A stretch of DNA of 64,000 nucleotides from Acinetobacter seifertii (lineage in GTDB: Bacteria; Pseudomonadota; Gammaproteobacteria; Pseudomonadales; Moraxellaceae): assembly GCF_000368065.1 (NCBI RefSeq), contig NZ_KB851200.1, positions 325,827-389,826 on the forward strand, in the 5' to 3' direction. Shown piece after piece: positions 27,150-36,047 of this stretch; positions within the stretch are counted from its first letter, which is position 1; each line of letters starts with the position of its first letter. The notes under the pieces are model-generated. The model saw only the letters and a list, made by a program, of their open reading frames with translations, was not told where the DNA came from and did no database searches. The translations under genes and the position numbers were made by a program.

Positions 27150-27402
27150 CCATTATTTCTTGGCAACCTTTGCCAAAAGCTATAACGACACCACTTAAAA
27201 ATTTAAAGCAGCTTGATCACCTATAGGGTTTTCAGGCTTTCAGTCATTACGGCTCAAAAAACTTGCATCAACAATAAAACTTGAGATGTGCCAAGCACAG
27301 TCTTTATGGCTTTGCTATGCCTTTTTTTCAGCTTTAAAAAAGTGAAAGGCTTTTTATATCTCATTTATATACAACAAAAATTTAATTTATAACGGTAAAA
27401 CT

Positions 27403-27966
27403 ATGCCAAATTTAACTCTCCCAGCACGTGCTGTAAAAGTTATAAATAACGGGATTCAGGTATTTCATCACGGTGGGTTTCACACAGTCGGTGTCGACAA
27501 AATCGTGAGAGAAACTGAAATAACGAGAATGACGTTTTATAATTACTTTCACTCTAAAGAGCGATTTATTGACATTTGTTTAGTTGTACAAAAAGAACGC
27601 CTCCAAGACCAAGTCATTGAAATGGTCGAATATGACCATGCCACAAGCGCGTTAGATAAACTTAAGAAACTATATTATCTACATAGTGATATAGATGGGC
27701 CATATTACCTATTATTTAAAGCCATTTTTGAAACTAAAAATAGCTATCCAAACGCGTACCTAACCGCCGTGAGGTACAGAACATGGCTCACCAATGAAAT
27801 TTATAGCCAGCTTCGATTAGTTAAAACTGATGTTTCATTTACCGATGCCAAACTCTTTTTATATATGATTGAAGGCGGAATTATTCAACTTTTAGGCTCG
27901 GATAGAGCAGACGACAAAGAGCAGATGCTTGAATATTTTCTGCGGGCTCTAACTTATAAGAAATAA
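27403..27966 (+). CDS. TetR/AcrR-family transcriptional regulator
   Basis: A 187-aa regulator. The N-terminal HTH is clear (about residues 8-55: GGFHTVGVDKIVRETEITRMTFYNYFHSKERF), followed by a helical ligand domain with no recognised subgroup. Nothing nearby is an obvious target: upstream is the phage-like remnant, downstream a convergent LysR gene. Its stop codon lies inside the right copy of the direct repeat that also follows tRNA-Val, so its 3' end is at the islet boundary. Whether it belongs to the islet or to the ancestral chromosome is unresolved. Confidence 0.85.
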   Translation: MPNLTLPARAVKVINNGIQVFHHGGFHTVGVDKIVRETEITRMTFYNYFHSKERFIDICLVVQKERLQDQVIEMVEYDHATSALDKLKKLYYLHSDIDGPYYLLFKAIFETKNSYPNAYLTAVRYRTWLTNEIYSQLRLVKTDVSFTDAKLFLYMIEGGIIQLLGSDRADDKEQMLEYFLRALTYKK

Positions 27967-28024
27967 ACTTGATAGCTTTGTATGACTGAAAAAGCCCTAA
28001 ATTAAAGTAATTTAAGGCTTTCTA
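27963..28024 (+). repeat. Diverged direct repeat, right copy (TetR 3' end)
   Basis: Begins at the TetR stop codon (ATAAACTTG) and matches 24687-24750. It includes a weaker version of the same hairpin (gccctaaatta/taatttaaggc), which can serve as the TetR terminator. Confidence 0.65.
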
Positions 28025-28100
28025 GGGCAGAGCTAAAATAGAATACTTGGTAAATGTAGATAAAGAAAAAGAGTAATTTAGCGGCTAAAGTTTTATTCAT

Positions 28101-28958
28101 TTAATGATAATTTGAAAAATGCTGCTTTAAAGAATTTAAAAAAAGTTCAACCTTCTTTGGAACTCTCGATCCATAAGGTGTGGTTGCATAAAAATAAAGA
28201 TCAGAGTTTAAAAGGGTTTTTGAATAATTAATAATAATTCCCTCATCTTCATATTTTTTTGCTAAAAAGTCAGGTGCAAATAAAATACCCTGATTTCTCT
28301 TACAAAGTTCTAAAAGAATTTCTATATTATTACATGTCAATTTTGGTATTGAGTTAATAATATTATTTTTTAAGTCATCTTTAGAATATAGTAAAATGCT
28401 ATGCTCTCTAAGCTCTTCTATATTTTTCGGTTTTCCATATTTATTTAAATATGCGTCTGTTGCATAAAAGCTTCTTTTATATGTGTTTAAAATGAAAGTA
28501 TTTTGCTCTTCAATATTTTCTTCAACTTTTAAAATCACATCAAACTTATGAGGATTGATATGAGTGGAGTGGTCTGAAAACATAAGATCAATTTCAATAT
28601 GAGGATATTTGATTAGAAAATTAGAAATGACATCTGAAAAGCACGTTTGGATAAAGGCATGTGGAGCACTAATTTTGAGTAAGCCTTCAGGGTACTTCTG
28701 GTCGTATACAAAGTCATGGGCTGCTAAATCTAACTCTTTCACAATCACTTTGCATCGCTCATAGAACTTTTCTCCAGAGCGAGTCAGGTCCATCTTTCGG
28801 GTGTTGCGTATAAATAATGATGTATTAAATAGACTTTCTAAATAAAAAATTCTTTTTGAAACTTGATCTCTCGTAATGCCTAGATTTCTAGAAGCATGAC
28901 TAAAATTTCCATTCTCTACCACACTTATAAAAGTATTAATACAGTCTATTTTATCCAT
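28101..28958 (-). CDS. LysR-family regulator, divergent from the DoxX-VOC-porin cluster
   Basis: A 285-aa LysR protein: HTH at residues 1-60 (NGNFSHASRNLGITRDQVSKRIFYLE), then an effector domain from about residue 88. It is AT-rich. The ATG at 28958 is used; the TTG just upstream is rejected. Its divergent position, 319 bp from the DoxX gene, suggests that it controls that cluster, as is common for LysR regulators. The inducer is unknown. Confidence 0.85.
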   Translation of the reverse strand: MDKIDCINTFISVVENGNFSHASRNLGITRDQVSKRIFYLESLFNTSLFIRNTRKMDLTRSGEKFYERCKVIVKELDLAAHDFVYDQKYPEGLLKISAPHAFIQTCFSDVISNFLIKYPHIEIDLMFSDHSTHINPHKFDVILKVEENIEEQNTFILNTYKRSFYATDAYLNKYGKPKNIEELREHSILLYSKDDLKNNIINSIPKLTCNNIEILLELCKRNQGILFAPDFLAKKYEDEGIIINYSKTLLNSDLYFYATTPYGSRVPKKVELFLNSLKQHFSNYH

Positions 28959-29277
28959 CAAATTTTAAAGGCTAAATGATCTTGCCGCTAAATTATATGA
29001 GGAATATCTGTATATCAATCATTGTATCTTTTTAGAATACAGTTTGTATTTAAATAAATATCTAGTAGTTTACACGGATTTTTGATTTTATATATCGTAA
29101 GTTATTTGGTTTTTTAAAGGTTAATAAAATATTTAAAATTATTTAAATTGTCTTATTTTTATAAAGATAATTTTATAAATTAGATCATGAATATTGCATA
29201 TTTTATAAACTTTTATTAATGCATGAAACTTATATTTTTTAAATATTAAAACTATGAGATTTCAAAAAGGTAAATAG
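28959..29277. other. 319-bp divergent intergenic region, LysR / DoxX
   Basis: Very AT-rich, no ORF. It must hold both divergent promoters. I see no unambiguous -35/-10 pair and no clear palindromic T-N11-A LysR box that stands out from the AT background. A short AAAAGG ribosome-binding site precedes the DoxX ATG. Confidence 0.5.
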
Positions 29278-29709
29278 ATGAGTGACTTGATTAATAATAA
29301 CCCAGTATGGGTAAAAAAGATCTTATCAATTCATGGATTGCTTCCGCTACTTCGACTTGCACTCGTTTCAGCGTATTTAGTGGGGGGAATTAATAAATTC
29401 ATCGGATTTCATGCGGCTATTGAAGAGCAGGCGAGTTTTGGTTTACAGCCTGCTTGGCTTTGGGCAGCTACCGCTATTTTTATTGAAATTGTTGGTTCGG
29501 TCTTAGTTATTTTTAATCGTTTTGTCTGGTTAGGAGCAGGGGCTTTAGGCTGTCTAACTGCCATAGCAATGCTCGTTGCAAACGACTTTTGGAATCATAC
29601 AGGCTCAGCATTTTTTAGTACGTTTAATAGTTTCTTCGAACATCTTGGGCTCATCGCTGCTTTGGTGATGGTCACCATTCTTTCTAATCAATCTTCAAAA
29701 TCACAATAA
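29278..29709 (+). CDS. DoxX-family membrane protein
   Basis: A 143-aa inner-membrane protein with four hydrophobic segments (about residues 22-42, 60-80, 82-104, 118-138). The LRLALVSAYLVGGINKF start of the first helix is typical of DoxX/DoxD proteins. Family roles vary (quinone-linked oxidoreductase subunits, oxidant resistance), and none can be assigned here. First gene of a plus-strand cluster; the VOC gene starts 32 nt later. Confidence 0.85.
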   Translation: MSDLINNNPVWVKKILSIHGLLPLLRLALVSAYLVGGINKFIGFHAAIEEQASFGLQPAWLWAATAIFIEIVGSVLVIFNRFVWLGAGALGCLTAIAMLVANDFWNHTGSAFFSTFNSFFEHLGLIAALVMVTILSNQSSKSQ

Positions 29710-29741
29710 GTTTAAGCATCTCATTTAAACAGGAGCATTTT

Positions 29742-30656
29742 ATGCGTAAATCATTATCAGCATTGCTTTTAAGCACCATGCTAGTGGGCACAAATGTTGC
29801 CCTAGTTCCTCAGGTTTTTGCCAAAACAACAACAAGTATAAAAAGTGAGGCACCCGGTGTAGCCCCCCAATACGATACAACGCATGTTTATGTAAACCCT
29901 GAAGACTTTGACAAATTTACCGATAGCTTGGTCGCAACATTCGGTGGTACCAAGTCGAAACAAGGTGTTTTCCAAGTCACACCAACACCGAGCCAGACGA
30001 TGTCTCAGCTTGTATTGACCCCAGTAGGTACATTGTCTGTATTTGGTTTTAAAACTCCAATTCCATATCCGTTTGGTTTAGAAAGAACTGGCTATTTAGT
30101 CAAAGACATGGACGCAGCAGTGCAGGCTGCCAAAGCAAATGGGGCAGATGTCATTGTAGATGCTTTCCCAGACCCAATTGGGCGTGATGCGATTGTCCAA
30201 TGGCCGGGTGGCGTAAATATGCAGCTCTATTGGCACACGACTAAGCCTAACTATAACCAGTTAGAGACTGTTCCAGAAAACCGTATTTATGTTTCAAAAC
30301 AAAGTGCTGACTCGTTTGTTAAGAAGTTCGTGAGTTTCTCGCACGGTAAAGTCGTTTCCGATAACCCTAAAGCCGCAGGTATAGAAATTGGTCGCCCAAA
30401 TGAAACGTATAGACGTATTCGCGTTGAGTCTGACTTCGGCAAAATGACAGTATTCGTGACCAATGGTCATCTTCCTTATCCGTATGGGCGTGATATGACG
30501 GGTTATGAAGTTAAAAACTTATCTGAAACTTTAGATAAAGCCACAAAAGCAGGTGCATCTGTTTTGGTGAATGCTTATAAGTCGGATGGTCGTGAGTCAG
30601 CAATGGTGCAGTTCCCAGGCGGTTATATCGCTGAAATTCATGCGTCTATCAAATAA
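29742..30656 (+). CDS. Exported protein with two tandem VOC (glyoxalase-like) domains
   Basis: A 304-aa protein with a Sec signal peptide (MRKSLSALLLSTMLVGTNVA, cleavage near VFA-KTT), so periplasmic. Two VOC modules follow, about residues 45-165 and 180-300. Each has a matching end: GRDAIVQWPGGVNMQLYW and GRESAMVQFPGGYIAEIH, with GY(L/E)VK near the middle, showing internal duplication. VOC proteins include lyases, dioxygenases and resistance proteins; the reaction is unknown. AGGAG precedes the ATG. Export of a VOC protein next to a DoxX protein and a porin is unusual. Confidence 0.8.
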   Translation: MRKSLSALLLSTMLVGTNVALVPQVFAKTTTSIKSEAPGVAPQYDTTHVYVNPEDFDKFTDSLVATFGGTKSKQGVFQVTPTPSQTMSQLVLTPVGTLSVFGFKTPIPYPFGLERTGYLVKDMDAAVQAAKANGADVIVDAFPDPIGRDAIVQWPGGVNMQLYWHTTKPNYNQLETVPENRIYVSKQSADSFVKKFVSFSHGKVVSDNPKAAGIEIGRPNETYRRIRVESDFGKMTVFVTNGHLPYPYGRDMTGYEVKNLSETLDKATKAGASVLVNAYKSDGRESAMVQFPGGYIAEIHASIK

Positions 30657-30767
30657 TTTATAGCCTAAATGATGGATTGAAATTTGCACTTATGTTGCCT
30701 AAGAGCAGTATGAGTGCAAAACACCAAGTCTCTGCAACGACCTATTTATTACTATGGATAACACTTG

Positions 30768-32228
30768 ATGGCCTCGCATGTTTTTAAAGATAGAACATAT
30801 CGAACTAAGCACTCAGAGACTTACCTGAAAATAATAAAAATGAGTCTGTTATTAACCAGCAGTTTATTTTTCTATGAATCTGCTTATGCAGAAAATGAAG
30901 CCTCAAACACAAATGCATGTCCAACTCGTCCAAAAATCTCAACGAATCGTTGGCAAGAAAATTGGGATGTTTTAAAAAATCCGTGTGTGCCAAAGAAAAT
31001 AGGAGACGACTTCAAATATATACCTTTTGGCGATAATAATTATTTATCACTTGGGGCAAATATTCGTGAACGTTTTGAAGTCAATAATAATGCAAAGTTT
31101 GGTACTGGAAATAATCAGGCCGACAGCTATTTAATTCAAAGATTACAAGCGCATGCAGATGTAAGAATAGGCGATCATTTACAATTATTTACTCAGCTAA
31201 GCGATGCCCGTGCGTTTGATAAAAAAAATATTAGTAGTACCGATCAAAATAGACTTGATATAGAACAAGCCTTTATTGCATGGGTGAGCCCTTTAAATAA
31301 CGGAACTTTTAAATTTAGAGTAGGCCGTCAAGAAATGGCTTTTGACTTACAGCGCTTTATCTCGAATAGAGAAGGCCCAAACGTTCGGCAAGCCTTTGAT
31401 GGTGTATGGTCGGGGTATGAATATGGCGACTGGAGAGTTTTAGGTTATCTCACCAGACCTGTTCAGATAGAAAAAGATTCCACGTTTAATGACCACTCAA
31501 AAAGCAATTTAAGTTTTAGCGGCTTTCGTGTAGATAAACAAAATGTAGGGGATGGCGAGTTATCGGGTTATTACTCGCGTTATAAACGAGATAATGCCTC
31601 TTTTCCAAGTATTAAGGGCAATGAGGTTCGAGACTTATATGACCTTCGCCATATGGGTAAAAAGAATAATGTCGATTGGGATGTTGAAGGCATGCTTCAG
31701 CATGGAAAAATCGGTGGACAAACAATTCAAGCTTGGGCACTGAGTAGTATTACGGGATACACTTTTGCTGACCAAGCGTGGTCACCGCGTTTAGGAGTGC
31801 AATTTGATATTGCCACAGGCGACAAAAGTACCAACGATAATCAACTTAATACCTTTAACCAGCTTTTTGCAAATGGCTCATATTTTACTTTGGCGGGTTA
31901 TAGTGGTTATAGCAATATTATTCACCTAAAACCGTCTCTGACGCTCAAGCCTTCCGAAAAACTTACTTTGTTAAGTGCCTTAGGTTTTCAGTGGCGTGAA
32001 ACTACCCAAGATGCGATTTATTTCCAAGGTAATAACAGCATGGCAAATACCGCGGGGCAAGGTTCGAGCTGGACTGGGGCATATCTTCAACTCAGAGCAG
32101 ATCGAAAAATTAATTCTAATCTATCTGTGGCTGCCGAAGGCGTGCACTTTGAGGTTGGAGATACCATTAAGAAAGCGGGTGGTAAAGACGCAAACTATTT
32201 AGGCCTTGAGCTTAAATATGGTTGGTAA
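30768..32228 (+). CDS. Outer-membrane porin, alginate-export-like family
   Basis: A 486-aa beta-barrel protein of the alginate_exp type. It has an N-terminal signal (hydrophobic MSLLLTSSLFFYESAYAENE from residue 25) with a long n-region; the ATG at 30840 would give a standard-length signal but lacks a ribosome-binding site, whereas GGATAAC precedes 30768. Barrel signatures are LGANIRERFEV, RVGRQEMAFDLQRFISNREGPNVRQAFDG, and a C-terminal strand YLGLELKYGW ending in an aromatic. The RQE-x-RE-GPNVRQ-FDG block is characteristic of this family, which exports or takes up varied small solutes. The substrate is unknown. Confidence 0.85.
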   Translation: MASHVFKDRTYRTKHSETYLKIIKMSLLLTSSLFFYESAYAENEASNTNACPTRPKISTNRWQENWDVLKNPCVPKKIGDDFKYIPFGDNNYLSLGANIRERFEVNNNAKFGTGNNQADSYLIQRLQAHADVRIGDHLQLFTQLSDARAFDKKNISSTDQNRLDIEQAFIAWVSPLNNGTFKFRVGRQEMAFDLQRFISNREGPNVRQAFDGVWSGYEYGDWRVLGYLTRPVQIEKDSTFNDHSKSNLSFSGFRVDKQNVGDGELSGYYSRYKRDNASFPSIKGNEVRDLYDLRHMGKKNNVDWDVEGMLQHGKIGGQTIQAWALSSITGYTFADQAWSPRLGVQFDIATGDKSTNDNQLNTFNQLFANGSYFTLAGYSGYSNIIHLKPSLTLKPSEKLTLLSALGFQWRETTQDAIYFQGNNSMANTAGQGSSWTGAYLQLRADRKINSNLSVAAEGVHFEVGDTIKKAGGKDANYLGLELKYGW

Positions 32229-32246
32229 AACGAGAAGAGTAAAAAT

Positions 32247-32867
32247 ATGAGCACAGGTATAAAGCAAACTAAAATTGGGCGTTACCAAAATTTAAACATT
32301 GAACTCGTGACTTGGGACTGTACCACGGCCGAGGTTGAGCTTTCCTGTGCTTGTGTTTTTGAACATGAAATGAATAACCGTTCTTTTTCGGGTGGTTTGG
32401 CACATTTAGATGAAGCTCTAAACGGCAGACTATATGAAATACGGAAAAATAACTGGTTTAGCGCAAAATTGAATGATGTTCTTTTAATAAATCAAACCCC
32501 ATCCACGATACATGCCTCTAAAGTTTTACTTATAGGCATGGGAGCACCAGAAGATTTCACGTTAGAGCGAATCGAGACTGCGATAAAAACTGTTGTAAGA
32601 ATAGTGCATCAACTGGAACTCAAAAGTGTGGCATTTGCGCCTAGTCTTTTAGATACAGGCCTGAATCCTCCTACTGGTTTAAATGAACTGATGCTAAGAA
32701 GTTTAAAAGAAGAATTAGACAAACATCATCAGCTTTATTTGCAAAAATTAGTCAAAAAATCTGAAATTGAAAAATGGGTATTTGATGCAGGTTTTCAAAA
32801 TTATGATGCTAAGGCTGAGCAATATATCGCGTCTTTTGCTAAAGTTTTTATTGAAGATTCATTCTGA
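32247..32867 (+). CDS. Orphan leucyl-aminopeptidase (M17) N-terminal-domain protein
   Basis: A 206-aa protein whose middle (LEGHLDEALNG-like GGLAHLDEALNGRLYEIRKN, and SKVLLIGMGAPEDFTLERI) matches the macro-like N-terminal domain of M17 aminopeptidases. The catalytic C-terminal domain with the metal ligands and NTDAEGRL motif is entirely absent, so it cannot be a peptidase. The length is that of the isolated domain plus a helical tail. Last gene of the DoxX-VOC-porin cluster, 18 nt behind the porin. Function unknown. Confidence 0.7.
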   Translation: MSTGIKQTKIGRYQNLNIELVTWDCTTAEVELSCACVFEHEMNNRSFSGGLAHLDEALNGRLYEIRKNNWFSAKLNDVLLINQTPSTIHASKVLLIGMGAPEDFTLERIETAIKTVVRIVHQLELKSVAFAPSLLDTGLNPPTGLNELMLRSLKEELDKHHQLYLQKLVKKSEIEKWVFDAGFQNYDAKAEQYIASFAKVFIEDSF

Positions 32868-32917
32868 TTTTAAAAACAAAATTCAGTAAAGCATTGTGAA
32901 AAGGAACATGATTTTAA

Positions 32918-32950
32918 TTTAACTGCATCAGCCTGAACGATGCAGTTAAA
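32918..32950. terminator. Hairpin between convergent M17-N and cyclodeaminase genes
   Basis: A 12-bp perfect stem (32918-32929 with 32939-32950), 9-nt loop. The U-tract is weak on both sides, but the position between convergent stops fits a bidirectional terminator. Confidence 0.6.
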
Positions 32951-32959
32951 TGATCAATA

Positions 32960-33871
32960 TTAAGAAATTTCTAAAATTTTCTGAGCGATATATAAATCTT
33001 GTATAGATAAGCCTGAACTGTCATAAATTGTGATTTGTTCTGGTAACTGCCTACCTTGGGCATTTGCTAAAAGCACATCACCTATATTGATTAAGGTTGC
33101 AGACTCAGGCGCATGTTGAAATTCACCAATGAGTTTAGACTGGACATTAAGATCGCAAAATAAACCACTATGTGAAAATAGCTCTGGCGGAAGTTCTTGT
33201 TTGCCTTGTTTATCAGAACCCATCGATGAAATATGAGTGCCAGCTTTGACCCATTCAGCTTTAAAAAGAGGAGTATGAGAAGAAGTTGCGGTCACAATAA
33301 TATCGGCTTGTTCACAGGCTTCTTTTGCACCCGTAATTTGAAGCTGAATACCTAATGGTTTGAGGTCTTCTGCCATTTTTTCAGCTTTATGTGGGTCGCG
33401 CCCGACTATAAAAATCTGTTCGAAATTTCTAATTCTCGCTAAAGCCTCACACTCATATTTGGCCTGATTTCCTGTACCAAATATAGCCAATACTTTTGAA
33501 TCTTTTCTTGCAAGTACCTGGGTTGCGACAGCATTAGATGCAGCTGTACGAAACGCATTGACTTTGCCTGCTTCGATGGCTGCTGCCATTTTTCCATTAG
33601 CTTGATTGAATAATAAAATGAGCGCGTTATGGCGAGGCAAACCATGTTTAGGGTTATCTTCCCAAAAAGAACCAACTTTAAGGCCAGCCAAATGCTCGGT
33701 CGCCGATGACTTAACGCTAAAGGTATTTTTGCTATCGGACCCTTGACCGTGAACCACAGCAAAACTTTTGGTTTCTGGTTGAGTTGCAGCAATTAAAGCT
33801 TGGTAAATGGCGTCATAAGCCAGTTCATGATTGATGAGAGCAGCAGATTCAGACTCAGAAATAAATCTCAT
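32960..33871 (-). CDS. Ornithine cyclodeaminase / mu-crystallin family reductase
   Basis: A 303-aa NAD(P)-dependent protein. The Rossmann motif is IFGTGNQAKYECEA near residue 130, and the family end YDSSGLSIQDLYIAQ is present. Members include ornithine cyclodeaminase, alanine dehydrogenase and pyrroline-2-carboxylate reductase; which applies is not visible. The ATG at 33871 is chosen over the adjacent one at 33874 for spacing from GGAG. It is downstream of the hydroxyaspartate lyase-like gene on the same strand, a pairing seen in D/L-hydroxy amino acid catabolism. Confidence 0.8.
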   Translation of the reverse strand: MRFISESESAALINHELAYDAIYQALIAATQPETKSFAVVHGQGSDSKNTFSVKSSATEHLAGLKVGSFWEDNPKHGLPRHNALILLFNQANGKMAAAIEAGKVNAFRTAASNAVATQVLARKDSKVLAIFGTGNQAKYECEALARIRNFEQIFIVGRDPHKAEKMAEDLKPLGIQLQITGAKEACEQADIIVTATSSHTPLFKAEWVKAGTHISSMGSDKQGKQELPPELFSHSGLFCDLNVQSKLIGEFQHAPESATLINIGDVLLANAQGRQLPEQITIYDSSGLSIQDLYIAQKILEIS

Positions 33872-33933
33872 CATATCTCCAAAAGTTTATTTAAATTAAG
33901 ACACGAGCAAGCCGAGAGACGAGTAGCATGTAA

Positions 33934-33973
33934 TGCCTATCTATGACGTATTAACTGAACTCATAGATAGGCA
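33934..33973. repeat. 13-bp inverted repeat between the two catabolic genes
   Basis: tgcctatctatga (33934-33946) pairs perfectly with 33961-33973 around a 14-nt loop. There is no T-run on the minus strand, so it is not a canonical terminator. It could be an mRNA-stabilising hairpin or an operator. Confidence 0.6.
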
Positions 33974-33983
33974 CTAACTTTTA

Positions 33984-34952
33984 TTAAGCAGATAAAAACT
34001 CTACATATTTAGAAATATCGACGTTGCCACCACTAATGATGATGCCTATACGTTTGCCTTTTAACTCATGCTTTAAATTACGTGCAGCAGCAAATCCGAG
34101 ACATCCTGTCGGTTCAACTACCATTTTCATTCTTTCAGCAAAGAACTTCATACAGCTAATAAGTTCTTCGTCTTCTACTGTCAAAATGTCATCCACATTC
34201 TTTTGAATAATAGGGAATGTTAATTTGCCTAAATATTGAGTTTGAGCGCCATCGGCAATGGTTTGTGGCGTATCAATATGAACAATTTCTCCTTTTCTAA
34301 AAGACATTTGCCCATCATTTCCTAGAGCAGGTTCAACACCATATATTTTACAGTTTGGAGAGAGATGGCGAGCAGACAGGGCAGAACCTGCCAATAAACC
34401 ACCGCCCCCTAAACATACAAACAGGTAATCTAATTCGCCGACTTCTTCAAATAACTCTTTTGCAGCCGTTCCTTGACCTGCAATTACATGTGGGTGGTCA
34501 TAAGATGGAATGAGTGTCAGGCCATTTTTTTCAGCTATTTCTTTTCCAATTTTTTCCCGATCTTCTCTATAGCGGTCAAATTCAACAATATCGGCGCCGT
34601 ATTCTCGTGTTGCTGCCATTTTTGCGGCAGGTGCATCTTGCGGCATAACGATTATGGCTGGAATACCAAGCGTTTTTGCTGATAGTGCAATTGCTTGCGC
34701 ATGGTTTCCTGAAGAGAAAGCAACCACACCCGCTTTTTTCTGAGCTCCACTAAATTGCAAAAGTGCATTCATTGCACCACGAAATTTGAAAGCACCAACA
34801 CGCTGAAAATTCTCACATTTAAAAAATACTTCTGCTTCAAATTCATTGTTCACAGTACGTGAAGTTAAAACAGGAGTCTTATTTGCGAAACCTTTTATAC
34901 GTTCAGCAGCGGCTGCGACATCTTCATAAGTGGGAAGGGTTAAATTTTTCAT
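33984..34952 (-). CDS. Threo-3-hydroxyaspartate ammonia-lyase-like PLP enzyme
   Basis: A 322-aa fold-type II PLP enzyme of the serine racemase / threonine dehydratase group. The PLP lysine is in VGAFKFRGAMNA near residue 55; the glycine-rich phosphate loop is CLGGGGLLAGSAL near residue 180; an SSGNHAQA asparagine loop is near residue 80. It is shorter than biosynthetic IlvA and lacks the ACT-like regulatory domain. The subgroup (hydroxyaspartate lyase against serine/threonine dehydratase) is a best guess from overall resemblance. It is divergent from a PAS-HTH regulator, which probably controls it. Confidence 0.75.
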   Translation of the reverse strand: MKNLTLPTYEDVAAAAERIKGFANKTPVLTSRTVNNEFEAEVFFKCENFQRVGAFKFRGAMNALLQFSGAQKKAGVVAFSSGNHAQAIALSAKTLGIPAIIVMPQDAPAAKMAATREYGADIVEFDRYREDREKIGKEIAEKNGLTLIPSYDHPHVIAGQGTAAKELFEEVGELDYLFVCLGGGGLLAGSALSARHLSPNCKIYGVEPALGNDGQMSFRKGEIVHIDTPQTIADGAQTQYLGKLTFPIIQKNVDDILTVEDEELISCMKFFAERMKMVVEPTGCLGFAAARNLKHELKGKRIGIIISGGNVDISKYVEFLSA

Positions 34953-35207
34953 AATTAAACCTAATGCTATTCAATGTTTTCGGATGCAAGATTTGCTATT
35001 GCTCAAGTGACATACAATATATGGACCTTGTTTAGATAAAATATATAGATTTAGATAAAATGTCTAATTTTATTTTCTAATTTGATAACAATGAGATATA
35101 AGATTTTGATTTACATTAAGTTTAAAATTGGATAAAAAGTCTAAAATACTATTGCATGCTTTATGCTAGGGCTTGAAATAGCAACTAAGTCATTTGGAGG
35201 AAATACC

Positions 35208-35831
35208 TTGGGCAATCGTGATAAACATTTACTCACTCAACTAGATACTATCGCGAAAGGGCTAAGTGAAACGCTATTTCCTTTTTGCGAAGTTGTTGTC
35301 CATGACTTAACAAATCCTGAGCATGCCATACTCTCTATACATAACAATTTATCTGGTCGAAAAATTGGAGATCCTGCCACTGAGCTGGGCTTGGCTAGAA
35401 TCATGTCTCCAGAGTTTCCAAACCTCATTTCAAATTACGCAAACCAATTTGCAGATGGTCGTCCTGCCAAAAGTACGTCTATTGGAATTAAAGATGAAGA
35501 AGGGCAATATGTGGCCGCTTTATGTATGAATATAGATTTAACCCTATTTAGGGGAATGCAAAGTGCTCTAGACCAGTTCACTAAAATTGAAACTGACAAC
35601 ATTATTGAAAATCTGGAACCGAATGGTACAGAAGCAATTCGAAGATATATTGATCAATTTGCTTCAAAACACGCTACGACACCGCGTATGCTAAAACTCA
35701 ATGAGCGAAAACAGTTAATACATGAACTCAAGAATAATGGCTTATTAGACATTAAAAAGGCCGTGGAAACGGTTGCTCAGCATTTAGGTATATCTAGAGC
35801 AAGTGCCTATTTATATGTGAAGGAAACTTAA
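35208..35831 (+). CDS. PAS-HTH (YheO-like) transcriptional regulator, TTG start
   Basis: A 207-aa regulator with an N-terminal YheO-type PAS domain (about residues 10-120, LFPFCEVVVHDLTNPEHAILSI) and a C-terminal HTH (VETVAQHLGISRASAYLYVKE). The frame is open from an ATG at 35163, but the textbook site GGAGG at 35196-35200 lies 7 nt before a TTG at 35208, and family homology begins there (MGNRDKHLLTQLD). It is divergent from the lyase-like gene across about 255 bp and is its likely regulator. Confidence 0.82.
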   Translation: MGNRDKHLLTQLDTIAKGLSETLFPFCEVVVHDLTNPEHAILSIHNNLSGRKIGDPATELGLARIMSPEFPNLISNYANQFADGRPAKSTSIGIKDEEGQYVAALCMNIDLTLFRGMQSALDQFTKIETDNIIENLEPNGTEAIRRYIDQFASKHATTPRMLKLNERKQLIHELKNNGLLDIKKAVETVAQHLGISRASAYLYVKET

Positions 35832-36047
35832 AAGCTTTTTCATCATTTATAAAATTAGACATAGTGTGTGTTGTACTTGGTGTTGCATAACCTTTGTGCT
35901 TTTTGAAAGGTTACCCATTCAGTTTTTTGCTTTAAAGGTTTTATGGTATTTATCAAAAAATAACTTGTTTAATCAACATACCTCATTTAAATAATGAACT
36001 AGGTGATACAGTAATCATCTACATAGATTTATTTAGGAGGTCATTAT

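Larger units (their letters stand above)
26604..27402. other. 800-bp stretch with a phage-immunity-like remnant
   Basis: There is no confident protein gene here. The middle (about 26835-27150) is distinctly more GC-rich than both flanks. It holds an Ash-like ORF and a strongly structured segment on the minus strand, listed separately. Inverted repeats at 27083-27090/27112-27119 (gttctgcc/ggcagaac) and 27117-27138 (aactcc/ggagtt) lie beside it. The flanks 26604-26834 and 27150-27402 look empty apart from an AT-rich lead into the TetR gene. Confidence 0.5.

Noticed and set aside
24673..28100. Exact tRNA-Val 3'-end duplication as attachment site
   Set aside because: I could not find a copy of the T-arm/acceptor sequence in the islet; only the trailer segment recurs.
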